Translations under genes and position numbers: made by a program
Shown: positions 7,919-15,904 of the stretch, piece by piece
How positions within the stretch are numbered: the first letter of the stretch is position 1
Layout of the letters: every line of letters begins with the position of its first letter
Assembly (NCBI GenBank): GCA_900541885.1
Contig: UQKW01000007.1
Span: forward strand, 39,271-103,270
Reading direction: 5' to 3'
DNA length: 64,000 nucleotides
DNA from: an uncultured Collinsella sp.
Lineage (GTDB): Bacteria > Actinomycetota > Coriobacteriia > Coriobacteriales > Coriobacteriaceae
Notes under the pieces: model-generated
The model's database searches: none
What the model saw: only the letters and a program-made list of their open reading frames with translations
Told to the model about the DNA's origin: nothing

Positions 7919-7996
7919 GTTCAGTACAGAAATAATATATGAGATTTCGTTACAGATGAGGATGGATGGTTGGCCGATGGACCGTCCCAACCAATC

Positions 7997-8133
7997 ATCT
8001 CAATCTGTAACAACTAGACCCGTTTTTGTCGAGTAACTGTTACAGATCTAGACATTACATCGAGTCACAACTTAACGTCTCGTTCTGTAACATCTAGACC
8101 TGTATCTGCCGAGCTAGTGTTACAGATCAAGAC
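7997..8133 (+). repeat. Two-unit palindromic repeat array
   Basis: Two 57-bp palindromes at 7997-8053 and 8077-8133 (step 80, gap 23) match those at 1003 and 2404 in arms and orientation. A decayed half-arm, GTTACAGATGAGG, occurs at 7949-7961. The array lies between the divergent copA promoter and the 3' end of the kinase gene. Confidence 0.93.
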
Positions 8134-8175
8134 AATTGACGGGGAGGGGTCCCGTCACGGCAAGACGCCCGCCGC

Positions 8176-10260
8176 CTAGATACAGAACCCGGGGATCACA
8201 CAGGTTAGCTTGTTTGGCTTTTCCGCGGGCGTTGCGTACGTAAAGACGTCGCCGTCGTGGCCTACGCGGTTTATGTAGAGCGTGCCTTCGGTCTCCGACG
8301 TATCGGGGCTCACCGTGCGCTCCCACCAGCAGGTGTCCTTGCCTTTCCACTGGCGCACCATCGTCTCGTTCGTGGAATACGGGCTCACCTTGAGCTCGCG
8401 GAAGAGCTGGTACTCCTTGCCTTCGCCGTTGTAGATGTCTGCCAGGTAGTGATAGTCCTCGGCAAACGAATCGGGCGGCTGTACGCCGCAGAGCTCGACC
8501 ATGGCGGGCAGCCAGAGCGTCGCGGGCAGCTCGCTCAGACACGAAGTGCTTCTGGCGACGCCCACGTTGTTCGAGGTCTTCTTGACGGCCTTAATAAGCG
8601 CGCGCAGCTCGTTGGGCAGCAGCTTAAGGCCGCCGCCATCGAGCCATGCCCGCAGCTCGCAATCTGCCCAGCCGGCGCTCGGCGGTTCAGCCGCAGCATC
8701 GCGCTCGGCAATGCCGGCATCGAACATAAACGTCAGCCCGGCCCTGCCCGTCCCGTCCAAAAGCTCGTCGTGGCGGATGCCCGCAAGCTGGGCCCCGACC
8801 TTCAGCCCGTTGGTGAGCGTTACACGCTTGGTGCACGGATAGGGGATATGCCCATCGGCGTCGAGCAGGTGGTAGCGCTTGGCAATCTCGCGTGCCTCGC
8901 TACGGGTCTCGGCGGCCTTAATCTTGAGCGAAATCTCCTGTAGCTGATCCCAGGTGTAGTCGTCAAGCGAGCTGCGGATGCCGACCAGGTAGTCGGGAAT
9001 GCCAAAGCCATGGGTTGCCGCCCCGATAACGCCGAGCCCCGCAACGGCTGCGACAACGCCACCGATAATAAAGCGGCGGCGGGTCATGGCATCGTGCCGG
9101 GCCTGCTCCAGGATCTCTCGCGCGCGCTCGCCGGCGACGTCGACCTTAAGGTGTGTACCGGAGTCGATGTCGATTGCGGCGTCACTGCCCGCGCCTTCGC
9201 GGCCCTCGGATTCGGCATCGGTGAGGTATGCCGAGAGCACCTCGAGCATCTGCTGCTCGGTGGGACGATCGCACTGCTCGACTGAGAGACCCTTCATGAT
9301 GATTTGGACGAGCGCTTCATCGCCCTCGCAGCGCGGCTCGAGCGGTGCCGGCTTGGTCTTGGTCTTTACGAGATAGAACGAGCCGGTTGCAGCGGCGTCC
9401 GTCGACTCAAAGTCAAACGGTTTGCGACCGCTGTAGAGCTGGTACAGAATGCTCGAAAGCGCATAGACGTCGATTGCCGGCGAACGGCGAAGGGCCGCGA
9501 TGCCTTCGATATCCTGCGTGAGCATCTCGGGCGCGGCGTATGCGGGTGTGGCAAAGCGCCAGATGTCGGCACGTCGGGTGATCGTGTCATCGCTGAGGGC
9601 CATAGTGGCGGAGCCCATGTCGATGAGGCAGGGGTCAAAGGAGCAGTCGGCAATCTGCTGCTCGAGCGTTCGACTGGTGGTGCGGAACATGATATTGGCA
9701 GGCGAAAGGTCGCGATGGACGACCGGATTCACAAGGCCTTGGGTCATCAAGAGCGCACGAAGCACGGCGTTTCCGACGGCGGCGACCATCTGGGTGGTCA
9801 GCCCGCCCGAGGCGTCGTGAGGAAGCAGGGGCAGCGCCTGCTTGAGTGAGGTGCCCTCGACCCACTCCATGAGGATGAGCGGGTCATCCTCGCACGATCC
9901 GTAGCCGTAGACGCGCGGAAATCCGCGCAGGTGCGAGACGGTACACAGATGACGGTACTCCTCGAACAACGCGGCGGTGTTGGCCAGGTGCGCTGCCGAT
10001 TGCTCGGCGGAGCGGTCGGGGGCTTGGCCGGAAAGGATGGCGTTGTCCTTGAGTAGCTTGACGGCAAAGACCTCGCCGCTCGTGTTGGTCGCGCGCAGCA
10101 CGTGCCCGATGTTGCCGTTGTTGCGGTGGGCCGTTTGGAGAATAAGCGTCATAAACCGACGCTTGGCGTCGTCCTCGGCGCTGGGGTCGACCGCCACGGC
10201 GGTATCGAACGTGTCAAGACGGATGAGTTTGTCGCCATAGGCGCTATCGGTAGTATCCAT
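8176..10260 (-). CDS. Membrane Ser/Thr protein kinase with DUF6273-like domain
   Basis: 694 residues from ATG 10260 (AAAGGA upstream). A Hanks-type kinase domain spans about residues 45-345: K68 in FAVKLL, the catalytic loop HRDLSPAN (D184, N189), DMG replacing DFG (D214), and APE in YAAPEM. One membrane helix follows a TRRR stretch at about 397-417. The remaining 270 residues look like DUF6273 (GWADCELRAWL near 530, then a CWWERTVSP block), a domain often found outside the membrane. The layout suggests a receptor kinase with a cytosolic catalytic domain and an external sensor. The FHA-domain gene immediately upstream is a likely phosphopeptide-binding partner. Reported roles of such pairs vary, so the signal is unknown. 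Confidence 0.85.
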   Translation of the reverse strand: MDTTDSAYGDKLIRLDTFDTAVAVDPSAEDDAKRRFMTLILQTAHRNNGNIGHVLRATNTSGEVFAVKLLKDNAILSGQAPDRSAEQSAAHLANTAALFEEYRHLCTVSHLRGFPRVYGYGSCEDDPLILMEWVEGTSLKQALPLLPHDASGGLTTQMVAAVGNAVLRALLMTQGLVNPVVHRDLSPANIMFRTTSRTLEQQIADCSFDPCLIDMGSATMALSDDTITRRADIWRFATPAYAAPEMLTQDIEGIAALRRSPAIDVYALSSILYQLYSGRKPFDFESTDAAATGSFYLVKTKTKPAPLEPRCEGDEALVQIIMKGLSVEQCDRPTEQQMLEVLSAYLTDAESEGREGAGSDAAIDIDSGTHLKVDVAGERAREILEQARHDAMTRRRFIIGGVVAAVAGLGVIGAATHGFGIPDYLVGIRSSLDDYTWDQLQEISLKIKAAETRSEAREIAKRYHLLDADGHIPYPCTKRVTLTNGLKVGAQLAGIRHDELLDGTGRAGLTFMFDAGIAERDAAAEPPSAGWADCELRAWLDGGGLKLLPNELRALIKAVKKTSNNVGVARSTSCLSELPATLWLPAMVELCGVQPPDSFAEDYHYLADIYNGEGKEYQLFRELKVSPYSTNETMVRQWKGKDTCWWERTVSPDTSETEGTLYINRVGHDGDVFTYATPAEKPNKLTCVIPGFCI

Positions 10261-10292
10261 GGCGTTCCTTTGTCTGGCATGGGTTGCCGCGC

Positions 10293-10353
10293 GTATACGT
10301 GAGCAGTGCGGATATCGGTAAAGTACCATGATAGCCGCACTGCCCACGTATAC
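10293..10353. promoter_or_regulatory. Inverted repeat in kinase gene leader
   Basis: Arms 10293-10311 (GTATACGTGAGCAGTGCGG) and 10335-10353 match at 18 of 19 positions around a 23-base loop. The element is 32 bases upstream of the kinase ATG and may be an operator or a leader hairpin. Confidence 0.65.
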
Positions 10354-10391
10354 TGCTGAGTATTGTCGTTTACGACGCAGAAGGTAGAAGA

Positions 10392-10417
10392 CGAAAGACG
10401 GACGCGGCCGTCTTTCG
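10392..10417 (-). terminator. Hairpin after FHA gene (weak terminator)
   Basis: CGAAAGACGG/CCGTCTTTCG, a perfect 10-bp stem, follows the FHA stop on the minus strand. Only a short pyrimidine tract follows, so it may be an attenuator between the FHA and kinase genes. Confidence 0.45.
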
Positions 10418-10430
10418 ATCGCCGTCCGCG

Positions 10431-11393
10431 CTAGTCCACAATGACGAGAAATGTCGTGTAGAGACCCAGATGGATCCTGTCGCTGTTGGCTATTTCCACC
10501 GGGGGATAGATCTTGCCAGGCTCGCGTTGGTCGCGCGGCGGCTCAATCACAATATCGCCGTCGCCTGCACCCGATTCGAGTACCGTGCCGTTGGTCGATC
10601 CAAGGCCCTGGGCGTACCAGTGCTCACCCTCAAGCCAAATGCGAAGATGCTCGCGCGATGCGTCGGCGCCTACATCGGTGATGCTGGGCGAGGTTTTGGG
10701 CAAAGAACCAATCACGGTGCCGCGCGGATCGCGTGTGAGGGGATGGATTTGCATGTCAACGCTGTTTCCGGCGTGCGTCCTAAGCAAGCCGAGGTTGGGA
10801 GCGACGGCGCGCGGTTGATCCAAGCTGCTCAAAAAACTACGACCGACGGTGGTCTCGGTGGTGCCAAAATGCCCGCCCGTCTTGCTGTCGCAAAAGCGCT
10901 CGACGGTGGCCACGCCCTGAACGGGATCGGCGAGCGCCCCCGTTGCCACAAAGAGCATAAGGTAAAGCGTGCTTTTCTCGCGCATGGCATTGCCGTCAAA
11001 GTTGTCGATGCGATTGAGGGCATTTGCATATAGGCGGCTGTCCAGCTTGTAGCTGGCGAGAGCCGACATCATTTCGTTGGCGGCCGGACCGCGATAGTGC
11101 TCAGCGATTGCCCGATAGGCGGACTCGCCGCCGCCGAGCTTGCTGCAGATTGCCGAGGAAAGGTTGAGCGTGGTGACGGTAAAGTCGCTGTAGATGGAGG
11201 GCGCGCACTGGTCAGGCTTGCGATGGACGATGTAACGGGTGAGATACGAGCGGTTGGAAGAGCATTTCTCGAGCAGGGTACTGCCGAGATAAGAGTTTCC
11301 ATTGATGAGCATTCGGGCGATCTCGAGATGTTTAAGACCGCCGAACGAGCGAATATCGTTATAGAGGACCGAGCAAGGCGTCTCTGCTGCCAC
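10431..11393 (-). CDS. FHA-domain protein
   Basis: 320 residues from GTG 11393. AAAGGAGG sits five bases upstream and makes this start stronger than the TTG ten codons earlier. The C-terminal 105 residues are a forkhead-associated domain with the phosphothreonine-binding signature SREHLRI and GLGSTNGT. The first 200 residues are helical and not recognised. There is no signal peptide or membrane segment, so it is probably cytosolic. It lies directly upstream of the membrane Ser/Thr kinase on the same strand, 170 bases apart, and is a plausible substrate or adaptor of it. Confidence 0.85.
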   Translation of the reverse strand: MAAETPCSVLYNDIRSFGGLKHLEIARMLINGNSYLGSTLLEKCSSNRSYLTRYIVHRKPDQCAPSIYSDFTVTTLNLSSAICSKLGGGESAYRAIAEHYRGPAANEMMSALASYKLDSRLYANALNRIDNFDGNAMREKSTLYLMLFVATGALADPVQGVATVERFCDSKTGGHFGTTETTVGRSFLSSLDQPRAVAPNLGLLRTHAGNSVDMQIHPLTRDPRGTVIGSLPKTSPSITDVGADASREHLRIWLEGEHWYAQGLGSTNGTVLESGAGDGDIVIEPPRDQREPGKIYPPVEIANSDRIHLGLYTTFLVIVD

Positions 11394-11572
11394 GGATACC
11401 TCCTTTGATTGCTTCCTAGCCAATATGGCGATAGGAATTAATGGCCCCCGGTGGGCGACGTATTAAATGGCTGCGCAATATATAGCGTAACCAAAGCAAC
11501 ATTATAGGCCACATGTTCGAAATTGCAGGAAGACTGAGAGATTTGGTTTGGACTGGACGGAAATCCCCCTCT

Positions 11573-11630
11573 GTCTTGATCCATAACAATTAGGACCCGG
11601 TTTTGTCCCGCAGCTGTTACAGATTGAGAC
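11573..11630 (+). repeat. Single palindromic repeat unit
   Basis: A 58-base copy of the unit described at 1003. Its left arm is decayed (GTCTTGATCCATAAC) and its right arm intact (TGTTACAGATTGAGAC). Same orientation as all other copies. Confidence 0.9.
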
Positions 11631-11696
11631 AATCAGCCAGGCCCGCCCCGTCCGCCTCGTCATCTGTGGTTTACGTGGGGGCATGCGAAGCACGGG

Positions 11697-11702
11697 TATA
11701 CT
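11697..11702 (+). promoter_or_regulatory. Putative -10 of DEAD-box gene
   Basis: TATACT in a gap otherwise free of promoter-like sequence, about 200 bases before the start codon. The -35 match is weak (TTTACG about 21 bases upstream). Confidence 0.45.
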
Positions 11703-11900
11703 AACCGGCGGCGAATCTGCTCCATCGCTTAGAGCTGCTGCGTCTGGACGGCGCGTGATAGGGCTGCCAAAGCGATCGCCAGCGTGCTGAGCAACGTCCT
11801 CTCTGTGCGCACCTGTTTTGTATGTATTAGCGCACTACCAAGCACGCCCGCGCGGCCGCATGCCGTGCCCATTGCGCGTGCAGATAAGGAACAACAACAT

Positions 11901-14150
11901 ATGCGTAATTCTGTATCCGACGTCACGGACGCCGAGATTCTGGACGAGGCCCGCGAGGCTATGACCCAGGCTGCCTTCGATGCCGCCGATGAGGCCAATG
12001 CTGCCCAGGCCGTCGAGTCCGCTACCGAGAGCCTGCCCGCCTTTGACGAGCTGGGCCTCTCCGACGAGATGCTCCGTGCTATCGAGAACCTGGGCTACAC
12101 GGCGCCAACGCCTGTTCAGGCCGGCTCCATCCCCGTGGTGCTCGAGGGCCGTGATCTGCTTGCCGCCGCTCAGACCGGCACCGGCAAGACGGCTGCCTTT
12201 TTGCTGCCGACCATGAACAATCTGGAGCACATCGCTCCGCCCAAGCCCGTGCGTGAGCGCGGCGGCCGCAACCGTCGTCGCGGCGCCAAGAAGCCCGAGG
12301 GCAACGGCCGTGGCCCCGTGATGCTCGTCATCACCCCCACGCGCGAGCTCGCCCAGCAGATCGACGAGGTCGCGAGCAAAATCGCCGACGTCACGGGCCA
12401 CGTTGCCGTGACCGTCGTGGGCGGCGTGAGCTACAAGCCGCAGACCGCGGCGCTCAAGTACGGCTGCGACATCCTGGTTGCCACGCCGGGCCGTCTGGTC
12501 GATCTGATCGAGCAGGGCGCTTGCCACCTGGACGAGGTCAAGGTGCTGGTGCTGGACGAGGCCGACCGCATGCTCGACATGGGCTTTTTGCCCGCCGTCC
12601 GCCGCATTGTGCGCGAGACGCCGGCCGAGCGTCAGACGCTGCTGTTCTCGGCCACGCTCGACGAGGAGGCCGTGGGCGAGATCACCGACCTGGTGAGCGA
12701 CCCGGCACGCGTGGAGATCGCGCCCGCCACGTCGACCGCCGACACCGTCGACCAGTTTGTATTCCCGGTGTCCATCGAGGCCAAGAACAATCTGCTGCCC
12801 GAGTTCCTCAAGAAGGAGGGCCCGGAGCGCACCATCGTCTTTATGCGCACCAAGCACCGCGCCGACAGCTGCTGCCGTCGTCTGGAGCGCAAGGGCATCA
12901 AGGCCGCCGCGATTCACGGCAACCGCAGCCAGGCTCAGCGCGAGCGTGCCCTTTCGGCCTTCCGCGACGGTACCGTCGACGTGTTGGTGGCAACCGACGT
13001 GCTCGCCCGCGGCATCGACATCAGCGACGTGCGCTACGTCGTGAACTTTGACGTGCCGGCCGAGCCGACCGACTACATCCACCGTATTGGCCGTACGGGC
13101 CGCGCCGGCGAGCTGGGCTGGGCCATCACGTTTGTGACCGAGCAGGATGTCGATGAGTTCTACGAGATCGAGAAGCTCATGGACAAGACGGCCGACATCT
13201 ACGAGGCCGGCGACCTGCATGTGGGGCCCAACCCGCCCGCGGTTGACCCCGAGCGCGACCCTGCGGCCTTTAAGGTGAAGAAGAAGACCAAGCGCGGCAA
13301 GTCCAAGAGCAAGAAGAAGCTTGAGCAGGCACGTCGCGACGGCAAGCGCAACGGCGATGACTACGGCGATGTGGCCGGTCGTTCCAACCGCGGTCGCGAC
13401 GAGCGTCGCGGCGACGGCGAGCGTCCGAGTCGTCCCAAGCGCGGCGGCAAGACCCGCGTGCGCGAGGGCGTTCAGGCTCGCGTGGATGAGGCTGTGGAGA
13501 GCGTGGCCCGCGAGGTGGCTGCCGAGGAGCGCGGCAGTGCTGTTGAGCAGGGCCCGCGCGGCAACCGTGCCGAGCGTCGTGCCAAGCAGTTCCAGGGCGA
13601 GGCACACCGCCGTCGTCGTGAGGACGAGGACCGTGGCGGCCGTCGTCGTGTTGAGCGCGAGGACGAGGGCCGCGGTTCGCGCGGCGGCAAGCGCGGCTCG
13701 GGCGACCGTCGTCGCTCCGGTCGCGATGGCGAGCGCGGCGGGCGCGATGAGCGCCGTGGAGGCGAAGGCCGTGGTTCGCGTGACGAGCGTGGTACCCGCG
13801 GCGGCAAGCGCTTTGACGAGCGCGGGGGTCGCGAGGGTGGCCGCGGCGCTGAGCGTCGTGAAGGCGCCCGCGGCAACGGTGGCCGCAGCGGCGCTGGTCG
13901 TTCGGGTGAGTCGCGCGATCGTCGCGACCCGCGTGCCAGTCGCGATCGTCGCGATGACTGGCGCAACTACGACGATACCCGCGAGGAGCGCCGCGGCGGC
14001 TATCGCGGCGGGCGTGGCGGCAACCAGGCCGGCTCCCGTGGCGGTCGCTCTGGTGGTCGCGATAATCGCGGCAGCTACGGCAACAACCGTGGCGGCAAGC
14101 GCGGTGGCAGTTCCCGTCGTCCCGGCGACGGCGGCGGCAAGCGCAAATAG
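11901..14150 (+). CDS. DEAD-box RNA helicase with long Arg/Gly-rich tail
   Basis: 749 residues from ATG 11901. Motifs in order: Q-motif region, AQTGTGKT (I), PTRELAQQ (Ia), TPGRL (Ib), DEAD (II), SAT (III), ARGID (V) and HRIGRTGRAG (VI). The core ends near residue 440. The rest is a very basic low-complexity tail with many RGG, RDERRG and GGKR segments. That is typical of CsdA/DeaD/RhlE-type helicases that bind structured RNA in ribosome assembly or mRNA decay. A 27-residue insert of Arg/Gly/Lys lies between motifs I and Ia. The upstream in-frame region is excluded because it is leader-like. An intrinsic terminator follows. Confidence 0.92.
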   Translation: MRNSVSDVTDAEILDEAREAMTQAAFDAADEANAAQAVESATESLPAFDELGLSDEMLRAIENLGYTAPTPVQAGSIPVVLEGRDLLAAAQTGTGKTAAFLLPTMNNLEHIAPPKPVRERGGRNRRRGAKKPEGNGRGPVMLVITPTRELAQQIDEVASKIADVTGHVAVTVVGGVSYKPQTAALKYGCDILVATPGRLVDLIEQGACHLDEVKVLVLDEADRMLDMGFLPAVRRIVRETPAERQTLLFSATLDEEAVGEITDLVSDPARVEIAPATSTADTVDQFVFPVSIEAKNNLLPEFLKKEGPERTIVFMRTKHRADSCCRRLERKGIKAAAIHGNRSQAQRERALSAFRDGTVDVLVATDVLARGIDISDVRYVVNFDVPAEPTDYIHRIGRTGRAGELGWAITFVTEQDVDEFYEIEKLMDKTADIYEAGDLHVGPNPPAVDPERDPAAFKVKKKTKRGKSKSKKKLEQARRDGKRNGDDYGDVAGRSNRGRDERRGDGERPSRPKRGGKTRVREGVQARVDEAVESVAREVAAEERGSAVEQGPRGNRAERRAKQFQGEAHRRRREDEDRGGRRRVEREDEGRGSRGGKRGSGDRRRSGRDGERGGRDERRGGEGRGSRDERGTRGGKRFDERGGREGGRGAERREGARGNGGRSGAGRSGESRDRRDPRASRDRRDDWRNYDDTREERRGGYRGGRGGNQAGSRGGRSGGRDNRGSYGNNRGGKRGGSSRRPGDGGGKRK

Positions 14151-14182
14151 CATACGCATCGCACGCTAGAGCGATGCGAACC

Positions 14183-14220
14183 AAGGGCCCCGAGCAAAAA
14201 CTTCGCTCGGGGCCCTTTTG
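14183..14220 (+). terminator. Rho-independent terminator after DEAD-box gene
   Basis: AAGGGCCCCGAG/CTCGGGGCCCTT stem, a 10-base loop and a TTTTG tail, 32 bases after the stop codon. Confidence 0.9.
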
Positions 14221-14740
14221 TTTGTCGTATCCGACCGCTAGTTCGGATGCGATTTCCTCGGGAATGCATGTGGAGGGTCGCGAAGACCCGTTTTCTGCCA
14301 TGTGGCAATGGGTCCCATGGGGTGCACCGTGCATTTTTTGGAATATTCTGCAGTTCGAGCCGGCTGCATACGATTCGGCATCGCCAACGGTGGTCTTCGG
14401 ATATCCCTAGCGATCGTTTTGAGCCAAATTTCGTCGTTTCCCGGAGCAAAGGTGCGTCATTCCCGCTATGTCGGGCCACAAAATGATGCGGCATCCTACG
14501 GTTTTGCCCACCCGCGGCAGTGCCGACGCGGTCACGTTGCAGAATACTCCGTTTTTTGCACGGTCCGGGATGGGGTACCTCAGGAGAATACGGCGGTATC
14601 TCATAAAAATATGCAATCTGTAGCGGGAATTATGCAAAACGAAGGCTAGGCGCCAAAGCGAGGAGCGTTCTGCGTGCCATATACTCTGTCTAAGCATGCG
14701 GGCGGCTTGCTGTGTTGCCAAGCGCAGGGGAGGATGTTCG
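14221..14740. other. Intergenic region with 240-bp inverted-repeat-bounded segment
   Basis: About 520 bases between the DEAD-box terminator and the EFR1 gene. The segment 14325-14564 is bounded by imperfect inverted repeats. TATACT at 14680-14685 is a plausible -10 for the downstream gene. Short open frames here lack Shine-Dalgarno sites and protein-like composition. Confidence 0.6.
14325..14564. repeat. 240-bp segment with terminal inverted repeats
   Basis: CACCGTGCA...GAATATTCTGCA (14325-14352) and TGCAGAATACTCC...TGCACGGT (14537-14564) are imperfect inverted copies, about 24 of 29 positions. They enclose non-coding sequence. This could be a MITE-like element or an RNA with a long closing stem. 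No target-site duplication was identified. Confidence 0.5.
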
Positions 14741-15502
14741 GTGAACGTGTTCGAAATTGTGTTTAGTCCAACGGGTGGAACGGAGAGGGTGTCTGGTCTT
14801 GTGACCGGTGCACTGGATGGGAATACCGTTACCGTCGATCTGACCGATAGCGGGCAGGACTTCCACGGGGTCTCGATGACGAAGGATGACGTGGCGGTTA
14901 TTTCCGTGCCATCGTATGCCGGTAGGGTTCCGGCCGTGGTGGTCGACCGTTTGGGCATGGTGCGCGGCAACGGAGCTCGCGCCGTTCTGGTCTGTGTTTA
15001 CGGAAACCGCGCGTTTGAGGATACGCTCGTAGAGCTGGAAGACGTTGCGAGGCGTGCCGGATTTAGGGTGGTTGCGGCGGTTGCTGCCATTGCAGAGCAT
15101 TCCGTTGCACGTCAGTTTGCTGCTGGGCGACCGGATGCGCAGGACGTGGCGCAATTTGCAGAGTTTGCGCAGCGGATCCGGCAAAAGTTACTGGATGGGG
15201 ATATGTCCGAGCCCTCTATTCCCGGCAATCGTCCTTATAAGCAAACTGGAGGCCACGGCATGGTGCCCCAGGCAACGGGGGATTGCGTCTCCTGCGGTGC
15301 CTGCGCTGCGTCGTGCCCTGTTTGTGCTATCGACAAGGACGATCCAAGCCAGGTGGATGGCGAGGCGTGCATCTCCTGTATGCGCTGCGTCGCTGTATGC
15401 CCGTGGGGTGCTCGCAAGCTTGACCCTAACAAACTTGCCGCCGTTACCCAGATGCTGAGCAAGGCTTGCGTCGAGCGCAGGGAATGCGAGCTCTTCATCT
15501 AG
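14741..15502 (+). CDS. EFR1-type flavodoxin-ferredoxin fusion protein
   Basis: 253 residues starting at GTG 14741, with AGGGGAGGA about six bases upstream. An N-terminal flavodoxin-like domain has the FMN phosphate loop FSPTGGTERV. The C-terminus carries two 4Fe-4S motifs, CVSCGACAASC and CISCMRCVAVC. This is the EFR1-family ferredoxin layout common in anaerobes; it shuttles electrons in the cytosol. It sits 400 bases upstream of the hydrogenase operon and could feed or drain electrons from it, though it is probably its own transcript. Confidence 0.88.
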   Translation: MNVFEIVFSPTGGTERVSGLVTGALDGNTVTVDLTDSGQDFHGVSMTKDDVAVISVPSYAGRVPAVVVDRLGMVRGNGARAVLVCVYGNRAFEDTLVELEDVARRAGFRVVAAVAAIAEHSVARQFAAGRPDAQDVAQFAEFAQRIRQKLLDGDMSEPSIPGNRPYKQTGGHGMVPQATGDCVSCGACAASCPVCAIDKDDPSQVDGEACISCMRCVAVCPWGARKLDPNKLAAVTQMLSKACVERRECELFI

Positions 15503-15563
15503 CGTAGGAGCGTCAATCAACTTTTCTCCGCCGCCTCCGAAAGGTGGCGGCATCCCTTCTCTA

Positions 15564-15630
15564 AGTTGCGGTGGAATACGGACTGCTTTTGCCTTTCAAA
15601 CGGCTTTTCAGTTCCTATTTCACCGCAACT
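15564..15630. repeat. GCGGTGGAATACGG-family palindrome, copy 1
   Basis: Arms 15564-15585 and 15609-15630 pair with a few mismatches. The left arm contains GTTGCGGTGGAATACGGACT. A second copy lies at 41730-41792. Both follow the 3' ends of genes. Confidence 0.85.
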
Positions 15631-15635
15631 CACAT

Positions 15636-15666
15636 TGGTGCAAACAAACCTGACCCCTTTGCACCA
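15636..15666. repeat. Swapped-arm hairpin, CAAACCTGA core
   Basis: Arms TGGTGCAAA/TTTGCACCA around CAAACCTGACCCC. The core is shared with 4156-4184, where the arms are different but again complementary. Confidence 0.7.
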
Positions 15667-15904
15667 GAACAAGGAGTGTCCCGGGTGCCGGCAGGAAAGG
15701 AACGTCCCCAAGTGCCGCATTGTTGGTAATGCGTTTTATCAAATATGGCATTTATCTGCGGTAAAGATCTTTACCACCGCTGATGGCTGCATTTCATACC
15801 GCCTACCGAACTGTGTTGAGACCAAACACATTTTTAGGTCAGTGTTGTGCGTGTAGCAATTTCGCCCGGCCTCGCCTCCGGGCTGCCATGTGAGAGGGGA
15901 TCTT

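Larger units (their letters stand above)
7846..8175. other. Intergenic region: copper promoter plus repeat array
   Basis: The 330-base gap holds the copA promoter/operator (7893-7918), a degenerate repeat arm (about 7949), two full palindromic units (7997-8133) and a short hairpin TGACGGG/CCCGTCA (8137-8157) downstream of the kinase gene. No gene is seen. Confidence 0.8.
11394..11900. other. Intergenic region before DEAD-box gene
   Basis: 507 bases without a credible gene. It holds one palindromic repeat unit (11573-11630), a likely -10 (TATACT, 11697-11702) and then a leader of about 190 bases ahead of the DEAD-box gene. Long leaders are common for RNA helicase genes that respond to cold. 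Confidence 0.7.
15503..15904. other. Intergenic region packed with repeat hairpins
   Basis: 402 bases. Contents in order: palindrome 15564-15630 (GCGGTGGAATACGG family), hairpin 15636-15666 (GGTGCA arms), a GGAACGTCCCCAAGTGCC stretch (about 15698-15716) matching the palindrome at 22419, then an AT-richer segment before the hydrogenase operon that probably carries its promoter. No gene is seen. Confidence 0.75.

Noticed and set aside
11835..14159. 774-codon open frame antisense to the DEAD-box gene
   Set aside because: It mirrors the Arg/Gly repeats and strong GC codon bias of the real gene, and its product is an Ala/Val/Leu/Arg low-complexity chain without motifs. Expected shadow in high-GC DNA.
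14302..14649. 115-codon open frame in the gap before the EFR1 gene
   Set aside because: No Shine-Dalgarno, no protein-like composition, and it spans the inverted-repeat segment.
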